Assembly: GCF_000296815.2 (NCBI RefSeq)
Contig: NZ_CAIT01000006.1
Span: forward strand, 166,777-230,776
Direction: 5' to 3'
DNA length: 64,000 nt
Source: Fibrisoma limi BUZ 3
GTDB lineage: Bacteria > Bacteroidota > Bacteroidia > Cytophagales > Spirosomataceae
Part shown: positions 52,190-60,876 of the stretch, in pieces
Position numbering within the stretch: position 1 is the first letter of the stretch
Layout: the number at the start of each line of letters is the position of its first letter
Position numbers and translations under genes: made by a program
Notes under the pieces: model-generated
What the model was told of the DNA's origin: nothing
The model's input: only the letters and a program-made list of their open reading frames with translations
The model's database searches: none

Positions 52190-53743
52190 ATGAAACGACT
52201 TTTTTCGCTTTTCCTACTTGTTCACACCTTATCCGTTTTTGCCCAAACCAGGCCCATACCGCAGCTAAAAAACCAGAACGGACGCTACGCCTTCCTCGTG
52301 GATGGAAAGCCATTTCTGATACTGGGCGGGCAGGTTCATAACTCCAGTGCCTGGCCCGCTGCCATGCCGTCGGTCTGGGCGCAGGCTGAGCAGCTTGGTG
52401 TCAATACGCTCGAAGTGCCGATTTACTGGGAGGCCGTGGAGCCGCAGCCCGGCAAATTTGATTTCAGCACCGTCGATTACCTCGTGACCGAAGCCCGGAA
52501 GCGGAACCTGCGGCTGGCATTACTATGGTTTGCCAGTTGGAAAAACGGCGAAATGAGCTACACACCGGAGTGGATAAAAACGGCTCCGCAAATGTACCCA
52601 CGGGTGATCAACGCCCACGGCGAACGGATGTTCCACCTGTCGCCAGTGGCCGCTACGAACTGGCAGGCCGACGCCCGGGCGTTTGCGGCCCTGATGCGGC
52701 ACCTGAAGCAAACCGACGAGCGCGACCGGACCGTGATTATGGTGCAGGTGGAGAACGAAGCCGGCCTGCACTCCGCCGACCGCGACTACTCGCCGGAAGC
52801 CAACAAGGTGTTCAACAGCCCCGTACCCGATGCACTCCTCAAACGGCTCAACAAGTCGGCCGGTACGTGGGAGCAGGTATTTGGGTCGGATGCGCCGGAG
52901 TTATTTTCGGCCTGGACCGTAGCGAGTTACATCAACCGGGTGGCCGAAGCGGGTCGGCGGGAGTACGCCCTGCCGCTGACGGCCAACGCCTGGCTTAAGG
53001 AAAATGGGTTTCAGCAGCCGGGTGGGTACCCAACGGGCGGACCAACGTCCAACGTACTGGATGTCTGGAAAGCAGCGGCCCCGGCTATCGACATCCTGGC
53101 GCCCGATATTTACCTGGGCAGCTACCCCGAAATTCAGGGCGTCATGCGGGCGTACACCCGGCCCGACAATCCGCTGCTGATTCCGGAGTCGGGGGGCGCG
53201 GCCATGCCCCGAACGTTGTTCTACGCCCTCGCTGACTACGGAGCGATTGGGTTTGCGCCTTTTGGCTTCGATAACGCGACCGGTACGCTGGCTAAGGAGT
53301 ACGCGGCCGTAACGCCAAACTATACCCTGCTCCGGCCGGCCATTCCGGTGCTGACGCAGATGCAGCAGACCGGTAAGCTCCAGGCCGCGGTGCAGGAGCA
53401 CGGCATGAACGAAAAGCTGGTGCGGTTCGACGGCTACGATTTTCTGGTGCAGTTTGTGTCGCCACCGGGGGCCGAGGGACCGCAGGGAAGGGTGCTGCTG
53501 GGCGAGATGAACCCCGACGAATTTTACCTGATTGGTTTCAACGCCCGCTTTCAGGTACGGCCTCGATCGCTGCCGCCGTCGGCCCGGATGAGCAAGTACG
53601 AATTTATCCTGACCGTGGAAGAAGGGACATTTGACGACGCGGGGACGTTCCGGCGGACACGGCTGTACAACGGCGACGAAATCTACTTTTTCGAGCTGCC
53701 TGCCACCGGCTCCGTGCTTCGCGTGCGGTTGCAGCGGAAGTAG
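52190..53743 (+). CDS. GH35 beta-galactosidase-like enzyme with DUF5597 domain
   Basis: 517 residues with signal peptide (KRLFSLFLLVHTLSVFAQ). The TIM barrel has acid/base E190 in MVQVENEAG and nucleophile E333 in LLIPESGG, plus the GH35 substrate region LEVPIYWEAVEPQPGKFDFS. The C-terminal DUF5597 sandwich ends LFELPATGSVL-like. Divergent from the GH127 gene; both probably process plant-type galactan or arabinogalactan side chains. A long palindrome lies downstream. Confidence 0.92.
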   Translation: MKRLFSLFLLVHTLSVFAQTRPIPQLKNQNGRYAFLVDGKPFLILGGQVHNSSAWPAAMPSVWAQAEQLGVNTLEVPIYWEAVEPQPGKFDFSTVDYLVTEARKRNLRLALLWFASWKNGEMSYTPEWIKTAPQMYPRVINAHGERMFHLSPVAATNWQADARAFAALMRHLKQTDERDRTVIMVQVENEAGLHSADRDYSPEANKVFNSPVPDALLKRLNKSAGTWEQVFGSDAPELFSAWTVASYINRVAEAGRREYALPLTANAWLKENGFQQPGGYPTGGPTSNVLDVWKAAAPAIDILAPDIYLGSYPEIQGVMRAYTRPDNPLLIPESGGAAMPRTLFYALADYGAIGFAPFGFDNATGTLAKEYAAVTPNYTLLRPAIPVLTQMQQTGKLQAAVQEHGMNEKLVRFDGYDFLVQFVSPPGAEGPQGRVLLGEMNPDEFYLIGFNARFQVRPRSLPPSARMSKYEFILTVEEGTFDDAGTFRRTRLYNGDEIYFFELPATGSVLRVRLQRK

Positions 53744-53828
53744 GCAGCCACGGCGCGAACAGGGTTAGAAAAGAACGTAGTGCGGCTTTAGTGTGGTAGA
53801 CATTTCGTTCCTCACAAGGAACATGGTG

Positions 53829-53903
53829 GGGATGGACGTGGTGGTACGCCCGTGGTGTCAGATGCAGCACCTGACACCACGGGCGTACCACCACGTCCAT
53901 CCC
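53829..53903. repeat. Perfect 33-bp inverted repeat with GGTGTCAG core
   Basis: Arms 53829-53861 and 53871-53903 are exact reverse complements with a 9-base loop. The inner GTGGTGTCAG/CTGACACCAC matches those at 22926 and 37318. It lies between the GH35 and the fusion dehydrogenase gene, both on the plus strand. Confidence 0.92.
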
Positions 53904-53930
53904 TAAAACCTTACCTGAACCGCCTTACGT

Positions 53931-56900
53931 ATGAAACCCATTCTGTTCGTTCTGTCCGTGGTGATTGTCAGCCTCGGGTGGATCTCTCAACAAACAACGG
54001 CGCCCAAACCCGGTCCCAAGCCTGCCTTACGGCTGGTTCAGGACGAAAAAGCGGGTACCATTTCGGTATTCCGCGCAGGCGGAAAGGCACCCATCGTCAC
54101 CCAGAACGCCAAGGCTGACTTTCGGCCGTATCTGCATCCCATCGTAGCGCCCGACGGCAAAGGGCTGCTGACCGAATACAGTCCCGGCCACCACAAGCAC
54201 CAGACCGGGCTGTACTGGGGATTCACCCGGGTCAACGGCCGTGATTATTTCCACCATCCACAGGGTGATTACTGGCGTCGGGTGTCGGCGAAGATCATCA
54301 AAGGCAGCGGGCCGGAGGTGAAGTGGCAGACCGTCTACGACCTGCTAGACTCTACCGGTAAGGCGGTACTGACCGAAACCCAGACCTGGTCGATGCGCGA
54401 GCAGCAGGGGAAATACCTGCTCGATCTGGAATGGAACGGCGAAGCCAAAACCGACGTAACAATTGGCAAATACGACTACGGCGGGCTGTTTCTGCGGATG
54501 CCCTGGCGCGAAGGCATCAAGGGCGAGGTGATCAATGCCGCCCGCCAACGTAACGAAAAGGCGGAGGGGCAGCGGGCCATGTGGGTCGATGTGGGTATGC
54601 AGGTGGACGGACGTAACGACCTCGCGCATATCGCCATTTTTGATCATCCCGAAAACAAAGGGTACCCGAACTACTGGCGGGTCGACAGTCAGTTAGGCAT
54701 TGGACCCGCCCGCGCCCGCAAGGAGAACTGGACCATCAAGGCCGGTGAGACGGAAGTGATTCGCCACCAGCTTGTGGTGTACACCGGCACCCTCAATGAC
54801 GTAGAGCTTACCAAAACCTGGGGTGAGTTTACCGGTAACAATTCGACTTATTCAACCGCCGTTCTGTGGGGAATCGCCCAGCAGGAAGCGTTGCAGGCCA
54901 AATTCCTGACGCCGGAAGACGCCGTGGCCAGCATGACCCTGCCGAGCGGGTTCAAAGCAAACGTCTGGGCGTCGGAGCCGATGATGACGCAACCGATGGC
55001 CTTCTGCTGGGATGATCGCGGGCGACTCTGGGTGGCCGAAAACCGCGATTACGAATCGCGGGGGCATGGCTTCTCCAACGCCGGTAACAGCCGCATCCTC
55101 ATTCTGGAAGATACGAACCACGATGGCGTGGCCGACAGCAAAAAGGTGTTTCTGGACAGCATACCGTTTCCGGCGGCTCTGGCTGTCGGCTTCGACGGCC
55201 TGTTCCTGGGGGCACCACCCAACCTGCTCTTTGTGCCCGACCGGAACGGCGACGACGTAGCGGATAAGAACGACATTGAAGTACGGCTGACCGGCTGGGG
55301 CATTCGCGACCGCCACGAAACCCTGAACAGTTTTCATTGGGGACCCGACGGCTGGCTCTACGGGCTCCAGGGCTTTGCCACACCGTCGAAAGTCCGGAAG
55401 CCCGAGGGTAAGGGCAAACTCTACAAACACAAAGAGCCTTTCCCCGAGGATATTTTACAGGGCGAAGGCGTCGATATCAACGGCGGAGTCTGGCGGTATC
55501 ATCCGATCAAGGACCGGTTTGAGGTGGTGGCGCACGGCTTCAGCAATCCCTGGGGCATCGACTACAACGCCAAAGGCCAGCTCGTGATCAGCGCCTGCGT
55601 GATTCCGCATCTCTGGCACGTGATTCCGGGCGGTATTTATCACCGGCAGGGCGGTCAGCATTTCAACCCGTACGTGTACAGCGACATTAAGACCATTGCC
55701 GATCATAGTCACCGGTCGGCCCACGGCGGGGCGCGGGTGTACCAGTCAGACGCGTTTCCGGCCGAACACCACGGCCGTGTGTTCATGGCCAATATCCACG
55801 AACACGCCGTGCTGTCGGACATTCTGGAACCCAAAGGCTCGGGCTACGTGGGGCATCACGGCGACGATTTTTTGCAGGCCAACAACGCGCAGTGGGTCGG
55901 TTTCAGCATGGAAATCGGGCCGGACGGCGGTTTGTACGTACTGGACTGGCACGACGCTGACATTTGCGGGAAGGAAGTGCTGAACGGCGAGACCGGTCGG
56001 ATTTTCCGGATCATGCCGACGCAGTCGCTGGCGCAAAACTGGGAAGGTCGGTACGCTGACCTTACTAAAATGACGGACCGCCAACTGGTCGATCTGCAAA
56101 CGAGTAAAAGCGACTGGCACGCCCGACGCGCCCGTGTGATTCTGCAAGCCCGCGCGGCTAAGGGGAAACTGGACAAACAGACGCATGAACAGCTACGTAC
56201 ATTGTTCCAGACGGCCACCAACCCCGACTGGCGGCTGCGGGCGATGTGGGCCTTGCACGTAACGAACGGGCTGGAACCGGCCGCGCTGCAGCAATCCCTG
56301 GCCGATGCCGACCCGTACGTTCGGGCGTGGGCCGTTCAGCTCTTGTGCGAAGATCGGTCGCCCTCGGCCGACGCGCTGGCGGCATTTGGCCGGATGGCCC
56401 GCGAAGATAGTTCGCCGGTCGTGCGGTTGTACCTGGCGTCGGCCCTGCAACGGATTCAGAGCGAAACGCGCTGGAAAATTGCCGAAGGACTGCTGGCCCA
56501 CGGCGAAGACACGGAGGACCATAACCTGCCTAAAATGATCTGGTTCGGGGTGGAGCCGCTGGTGAAGGAAAACCCGGATCGGGCGTTGGCGCTGGCCACG
56601 AACAGCAAGATTCCGATGGTGGCGAAATTCATCGCCCGTCGGACGGTGGATGCTGACCAGGTGAAGCTGCTGGTAACGGCCATCGGGAAGACGGCCCGGC
56701 CCTCGGTTGCTATGCTCGAAGGCCTGCGCGACGGGCTGGAAGGCCGCTATGACCTGACCGCCCCAGCGAACTGGCCGGCCGTTTACGCCAAGTTGAAGCA
56801 GGGAGGCCCAGACGTAGCGAAAATCAGCACCGACATCGCCCAGCAATTTGGTGATACGGAGGTCAGTCAGAAGCTGCTCGCTACGTTGAAAAATAGAAAC

Positions 56901-57764
56901 GCGCCGGTTGAGCAGCGTCGGCAGGCCCTGCAAACGATCGCCAACCGGAAGCGGCCCGAACTGGCTACGGAACTCCTTAATCTGGTCAATGAACCAAATC
57001 TGCGCAGCGACGCCATTCGGGCCATTGCGGGCTACGACAGCGACGCGCTGGGTAAACTGCTCATTACGCGGTACCCAACCTTTACCTCCGCCGAAAAGCT
57101 GCTGGCCGTGCAGACGATGGCCTCCCGGCCAAAATACGGCTGGCTGCTGACCCAGGCGCTGAAGGACGACCGCATTCCGAAGCGGGACGTACCGACCTAC
57201 GCAGCCCGGCAACTGTTGCGGGTAGTGGGTAGCGGGTTCGTGGAGGTGTGGGGACCGATTGAGCAAAGCGGCATGGACGAAAAAGCGTACAAGAAATACC
57301 AGCGCCTGCTGACCGACAAAGCCGTGGCCGAAGCCAGCCCCGGCAAGGGACGTATTGTTTTCCAGCGTACCTGCGGCCCCTGCCACAAGATGTTCGGCGA
57401 GGGCGGCATCATTGGCCCGGACCTCACCGGCTCCAACCGCGCCAACCTGGATTACCTGCTGTTCAACGTCCTGAACCCGAGTGGCGAAATCCAGGATGAT
57501 TACAAGATGGTGGTCGTGACGACCCGCGACGGCCGAACGTACTCCGGCAACCTAACGGGCGAGAACGACCGGCAGTTGACCTTGCGGGTGGTTGGACAGG
57601 ACGCCGTTGTGCTCAACAAATCGAACATCCAGTCGCGGGAAGTGACGCCGGTGTCGATGATGCCCTCCGGCCTGTTCGACGCCCTGACCGACAGCGAAAT
57701 CACCGATCTGGTTGCCTACCTACGTACCGCCGAGCCGGAGAAGCAGGCGAGGAAAGGGAAGTGA
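53931..57764 (+). CDS. Giant fusion: DUF6807 + PVC-type propeller dehydrogenase + HEAT repeats + cytochrome c
   Basis: 1,277 residues with an N-terminal signal. Residues about 30-325 form a DUF6807/PmoA-like domain (TEYSPGHHKHQTGLYWGFTR). About 330-700 is a PQQ-dehydrogenase-like beta propeller (ANVWASEPMMTQPMAFCWDD, WVAENRDYE). About 715-1100 are HEAT-like helical repeats. The cytochrome c domain has haem motif CGPCH (1148-1152) and axial Met 1243 or 1244. The protein probably oxidises a sugar or alcohol in the periplasm and passes electrons to its own haem. The 3' end is duplicated at about 59392-59512. Confidence 0.93.
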   Translation: MKPILFVLSVVIVSLGWISQQTTAPKPGPKPALRLVQDEKAGTISVFRAGGKAPIVTQNAKADFRPYLHPIVAPDGKGLLTEYSPGHHKHQTGLYWGFTRVNGRDYFHHPQGDYWRRVSAKIIKGSGPEVKWQTVYDLLDSTGKAVLTETQTWSMREQQGKYLLDLEWNGEAKTDVTIGKYDYGGLFLRMPWREGIKGEVINAARQRNEKAEGQRAMWVDVGMQVDGRNDLAHIAIFDHPENKGYPNYWRVDSQLGIGPARARKENWTIKAGETEVIRHQLVVYTGTLNDVELTKTWGEFTGNNSTYSTAVLWGIAQQEALQAKFLTPEDAVASMTLPSGFKANVWASEPMMTQPMAFCWDDRGRLWVAENRDYESRGHGFSNAGNSRILILEDTNHDGVADSKKVFLDSIPFPAALAVGFDGLFLGAPPNLLFVPDRNGDDVADKNDIEVRLTGWGIRDRHETLNSFHWGPDGWLYGLQGFATPSKVRKPEGKGKLYKHKEPFPEDILQGEGVDINGGVWRYHPIKDRFEVVAHGFSNPWGIDYNAKGQLVISACVIPHLWHVIPGGIYHRQGGQHFNPYVYSDIKTIADHSHRSAHGGARVYQSDAFPAEHHGRVFMANIHEHAVLSDILEPKGSGYVGHHGDDFLQANNAQWVGFSMEIGPDGGLYVLDWHDADICGKEVLNGETGRIFRIMPTQSLAQNWEGRYADLTKMTDRQLVDLQTSKSDWHARRARVILQARAAKGKLDKQTHEQLRTLFQTATNPDWRLRAMWALHVTNGLEPAALQQSLADADPYVRAWAVQLLCEDRSPSADALAAFGRMAREDSSPVVRLYLASALQRIQSETRWKIAEGLLAHGEDTEDHNLPKMIWFGVEPLVKENPDRALALATNSKIPMVAKFIARRTVDADQVKLLVTAIGKTARPSVAMLEGLRDGLEGRYDLTAPANWPAVYAKLKQGGPDVAKISTDIAQQFGDTEVSQKLLATLKNRNAPVEQRRQALQTIANRKRPELATELLNLVNEPNLRSDAIRAIAGYDSDALGKLLITRYPTFTSAEKLLAVQTMASRPKYGWLLTQALKDDRIPKRDVPTYAARQLLRVVGSGFVEVWGPIEQSGMDEKAYKKYQRLLTDKAVAEASPGKGRIVFQRTCGPCHKMFGEGGIIGPDLTGSNRANLDYLLFNVLNPSGEIQDDYKMVVVTTRDGRTYSGNLTGENDRQLTLRVVGQDAVVLNKSNIQSREVTPVSMMPSGLFDALTDSEITDLVAYLRTAEPEKQARKGK

Positions 57765-57797
57765 GTTAAAGGGTTGGGGTTGTCAGTTTGCGAGATG

Positions 57798-57818
57798 CGC
57801 CGTTTTTAGTAAACGGCG
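57798..57818 (+). terminator. Probable terminator after the fusion gene
   Basis: 8-bp stem CGCCGTTT (57798-57805) with AAACGGCG (57811-57818), followed by GATTTTGT. It lies 33 bases after the stop. Confidence 0.7.
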
Positions 57819-57976
57819 GATTTTGTATGATTTATGTTGGAGGCTGAGGAGCTTTTGGTAAATAACTATTTATTAGATAGCCACTTAGTAGGTGGTAGGG
57901 TAAGTTATTTGACACATTGGATTTGTTGAATAAAAGGCGCAAAATATGCCTATATTTAGGAGTTGTGAGCAATTTT

Positions 57977-58963
57977 ATGAATCGAAAAAGCCTGTTAAAT
58001 CAACTTGAATTAGCTTATGCGCCATTAACAGCGTACGAATTTGCAATAGTCAAGGACGACAAATTGATTGAAAGAGCACTTGAGAAAGCAAGTCTTTATT
58101 TAATTGGTCAAAGACCGGTTAGCACCTTCGAAAATGTAATTCCAGATACGACCGTATATCAATTGAACTTTGAAATTCATCAAAGAGGCAATCCGAATAT
58201 ATTAAAGTGCAAACTTCCGTTCGACCAAGAAATATTTGGTTTAATGCAGGACAATGTTGTTGACGTGGCGTTTAATTATCTCGACAGACCTATTAAGCAA
58301 GAAAAGTGCCCATTTCAAAATATTCATGGTTTTTCATTAGTTAGGCATACAGAAAATGGAAAGGAGTTTATCATTTGGTTTTCTCCAGAAAAGCTTCTTC
58401 AGAATTGGTGGAAAGGATTTATTGATTGTGAAATTCAGGGTGATTGGAAATCATATATAAAGTATAAGGTGCATTATGTTGGTAAAGCAACTAAGCAAAG
58501 CATATTGAAACGCTTAACTGGACATTCAACATTTCAAGATATTCTGTCTTTGGAAGCTCCAGTAACTGAAAAACAATTGCCAGCAAACGAAATTGTGATT
58601 CTTCCATTCGAGTTTCAAGATAATTTGCAAATTCAATCATTTGGAGAGGAAGCAGATACAAAAGATATGGTCGCTTCGTTACTTGGAGATAATTACCCAG
58701 ACCAAGAAAAAATATTTATTGATGCAGAGAAGGCTTTAATTAAAGCCATACGTCCGTCTTACAACAAGGAGTTATTCAATAGTTACCCTATTAGTAGGGA
58801 TGGCCTTTATAATGATAACTATGATGCCATCTCGTACACATTCATTGATCCAATTGTATTAGTTTACGAGGAGGGTGAAATACGGGGCGGACTTACCCAT
58901 ACTGGTGGAGACACTATTTTGATTATTAACAACAAAGAATTTAAACTTGTTAAACATAAATAA
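57977..58963 (+). CDS. GIY-YIG-like nuclease protein, AT-rich, probable foreign gene
   Basis: 328 residues from MNRKSLLNQLELAYAPLTAY (57977); the frame opens 20 codons earlier. Residues about 170-290 resemble a GIY-YIG fold: a VHYVGKAT strand pair (for GIY-YIG), KRLTGH with the catalytic-type Arg and His, and AEKALIKAIRPSYNKELFN, the Glu...P.YN ending of that fold. The N-terminal about 150 residues match nothing I recognise. Base composition is far more AT-rich than the host genes. It could be a restriction or anti-mobile-element nuclease; evidence is motif-level only. Confidence 0.7.
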   Translation: MNRKSLLNQLELAYAPLTAYEFAIVKDDKLIERALEKASLYLIGQRPVSTFENVIPDTTVYQLNFEIHQRGNPNILKCKLPFDQEIFGLMQDNVVDVAFNYLDRPIKQEKCPFQNIHGFSLVRHTENGKEFIIWFSPEKLLQNWWKGFIDCEIQGDWKSYIKYKVHYVGKATKQSILKRLTGHSTFQDILSLEAPVTEKQLPANEIVILPFEFQDNLQIQSFGEEADTKDMVASLLGDNYPDQEKIFIDAEKALIKAIRPSYNKELFNSYPISRDGLYNDNYDAISYTFIDPIVLVYEEGEIRGGLTHTGGDTILIINNKEFKLVKHK

Positions 58964-59182
58964 AGCTGCACATAAAATGCGGTTTAGCTTATGGTGACTG
59001 ACCCAATGCACATCAGTTTTGGTTCACTATTCGTCAGCAGTTTCAACGTGACGGAACGCTATTGTGCAGTAGAATAAAACTTGTACACTAATTAAATCAT
59101 TCGGCTTCAGTTATTAGTAGACGTAACGACAGATTATTGCCATAACGTTAAGCAGTCCAACGTTGTACACCAAAAACACTAG
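58964..59182. other. AT-rich intergenic region inside the insert
   Basis: 219 bases without an open frame, rich in TAA and GTT. It separates the nuclease-like gene from the mosaic pseudogene. No terminator-like hairpin or att-like core could be fixed. Confidence 0.45.
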
Positions 59183-59512
59183 CACACCCTTGCCATCAGA
59201 CTCATTCTCAAAAAGCCAGCCGTGGGTCTGCTGTACGGTGTGCAGAAAGGAAGTGGTAGCAGCTACGAAACCCTGCACAAACAACTGGCTGATTCGGGTG
59301 ATCTGGTGTTCGACCTGTCACTTCCCGTCAAAGCGAACAAAGATGGTCGACTGGTCTTGCATGGGCCACTCGTTCAGGATCGTCAACCGAACGGTATCGA
59401 TGCTATCGTTTCGCCTATTCGATACCCTGACCAATAGCAAAATCACTGATCTGGTCGCGTACCAACGTACTGCCGGGCCGGAGAAGCAAGCCGAAGGGGA
59501 AGTGAGTTGAGA
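59183..59512 (+). pseudogene. Mosaic pseudogene: DUF5990 fragment fused to 3' end of the cytochrome c fusion gene
   Basis: The first part (59183 to about 59391) is a decapitated copy of the DUF5990 gene at 60271: KKPAVGLLYGVQKGSG and LADSGDLVFDLSLPVKANKD match it, but an in-frame TAG (59180-59182) replaces the first codons. The second part (about 59392-59512), in another frame, encodes LFDTLTNSKITDLVAYQRTA, matching LFDALTDSEITDLVAYLRTA at the end of the 1,277-residue protein. Differences are scattered, mostly third-position, implying an old or transferred copy. Confidence 0.88.
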
Positions 59513-59838
59513 GCTCGGCAGGTCGTGGCGGTGGCTTAACGTAATAGCCGAAAAGCTGAACGAACGTTAACCGGACGAACTGGTTTACACAATTACGGAT
59601 TTCGCAAACTGGCTTACTACTGGAATTTAGAAGCGATAGCTTGCCGGAAATGATCTACAGTACACAACCGCGTTTTGCAGCAATGGTGGCAGACGAACAA
59701 GTTTTGAACATCAGCAGGCAATTCTACATTACATTAGTGCACGCGTGAAGCTGGAGTGCGATGAATGCCACCACCGACAGCGACACGTTCGACGTTAGCG
59801 GTAAGTTTTCCCGCACATTGTACGGTTGATGATACGAT
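59513..59838. other. Gene-remnant region
   Basis: 326 bases with broken open stretches in two plus-strand frames, such as PDELVYTITDFANWLTTG and MIYSTQPRFAAMVADEQ before stops. It reads like decayed coding sequence rather than regulatory DNA. No intact gene. Confidence 0.45.
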
Positions 59839-60249
59839 ATGAGTACAAGTTGCACACCTGCGCCAGAGAACAAAAAGGAGTATATCACCGACATCGGGAG
59901 GATACTGGTCAAGGAGTATGGTAAGAAAGAGTACTACCAGCCTGAAGAAGTAAAGGACGCCCACAATAAAAGTAAGTGGTATGATGGGCTGGATTTTTCG
60001 TGTTGGGGTATGAGTACCTTTTCTTCACATGCAGATTTTGACCAGTATCACCAACGAACAGGTGAGCTATGCGATTATGTTGACATGAAAGCCGAAATGT
60101 TGCACGGACTATCGTTGTCGACAGGTTCCGACATATTTGATTCCGCCGACTTTGATATTGATGCTTCCTGGTTGGACTTCGGGGACGTATTTGGGAGTAT
60201 AGTTGAAGGGATATGCGGATTAATTAGTGGCATATGTGATGTGGATTAA
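59839..60249 (+). CDS. Unknown protein paired with DUF5990
   Basis: 136 acidic residues. A conserved-looking centre, WYDGLDFSCWGMSTFSSHAD and FDQYHQRTGELCDYVDMKAE, is followed by MLHGLSLSTGSDIFDSADFD and a C-terminus SWLDFGDVFGSIVEGICGLI, with a hydrophobic glycine-rich tail that might insert in a membrane. I recall similar proteins in other Bacteroidota but cannot name the family with certainty. It is 21 bases upstream of the DUF5990 gene, so they are probably cotranscribed. Confidence 0.7.
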   Translation: MSTSCTPAPENKKEYITDIGRILVKEYGKKEYYQPEEVKDAHNKSKWYDGLDFSCWGMSTFSSHADFDQYHQRTGELCDYVDMKAEMLHGLSLSTGSDIFDSADFDIDASWLDFGDVFGSIVEGICGLISGICDVD

Positions 60250-60270
60250 TGGATGAAGAATTAAACCCCA

Positions 60271-60711
60271 ATGTCAGAATACACCCTTACCATCAGAATC
60301 ATTCTCGAAAAGCCAGCCGTTGGTCTGCTGTACGGTGTGCAGAAAGGAAGTGGCAACAGCTATGAAACCCTGCACAAGCAACTAGCTGATTCAGGTGATC
60401 TGGTGTTCGACCTGTCGCTTTCCGTCAAAGCGAACAAAGACGGCCGACTGGTGTTGCATGGACCAATCGTTCAGGGATCGTCAACGGACCGGTTTCTTTA
60501 CCTGGATATGGGCAGCTATGCCGGACAGACCAACGCACCGGCCAGCGGTCGGCTGAAAATCCCGCTTCCGGAAATTACGGACCAGGTAGCGCAAACCGTT
60601 CGCGACGGGAGCGTGCTGTTGACTACCATCGCCGGTACGAAAGACAAGGACGGAAGTCCCACTACGGGAACCGTGAAGCCATTCGGCGGATGGTCACTGA
60701 TGAAGGCGTGA
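60271..60711 (+). CDS. DUF5990 protein (intact copy)
   Basis: 146 residues, MSEYTLTIRIILEKPAVGLL through VKPFGGWSLMKA. The family's LYGVQKGSG and DLVFDLSL blocks, GRFLYLD-like DRFLYLDMGSYAGQ and the C-terminal TGTVKPFGGW are present. Function unknown. A truncated copy of the same gene lies 1.1 kb upstream (59183-59391), so this locus has been duplicated or recombined. Confidence 0.88.
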   Translation: MSEYTLTIRIILEKPAVGLLYGVQKGSGNSYETLHKQLADSGDLVFDLSLSVKANKDGRLVLHGPIVQGSSTDRFLYLDMGSYAGQTNAPASGRLKIPLPEITDQVAQTVRDGSVLLTTIAGTKDKDGSPTTGTVKPFGGWSLMKA

Positions 60712-60876
60712 ACGTACCGCAGAGCGCCTGACATGGGTTTTGTACCGAGCGGTTTGTTGTGCAAATCTTCGGCTATCTACATCAATTACAGGACAGTCTT
60801 CAACTGCCCCACCTTCGCCTAGTTGAAAAACGGTAACGGTCATTGACAACGGTTACCCTACACAAATAACATCCGG

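Noticed and set aside
59140..59182. AACGTTAAGC strings considered as an integron attC site
   Set aside because: No complete attC fold (paired R/L boxes) could be drawn and there is no integrase gene in the window.
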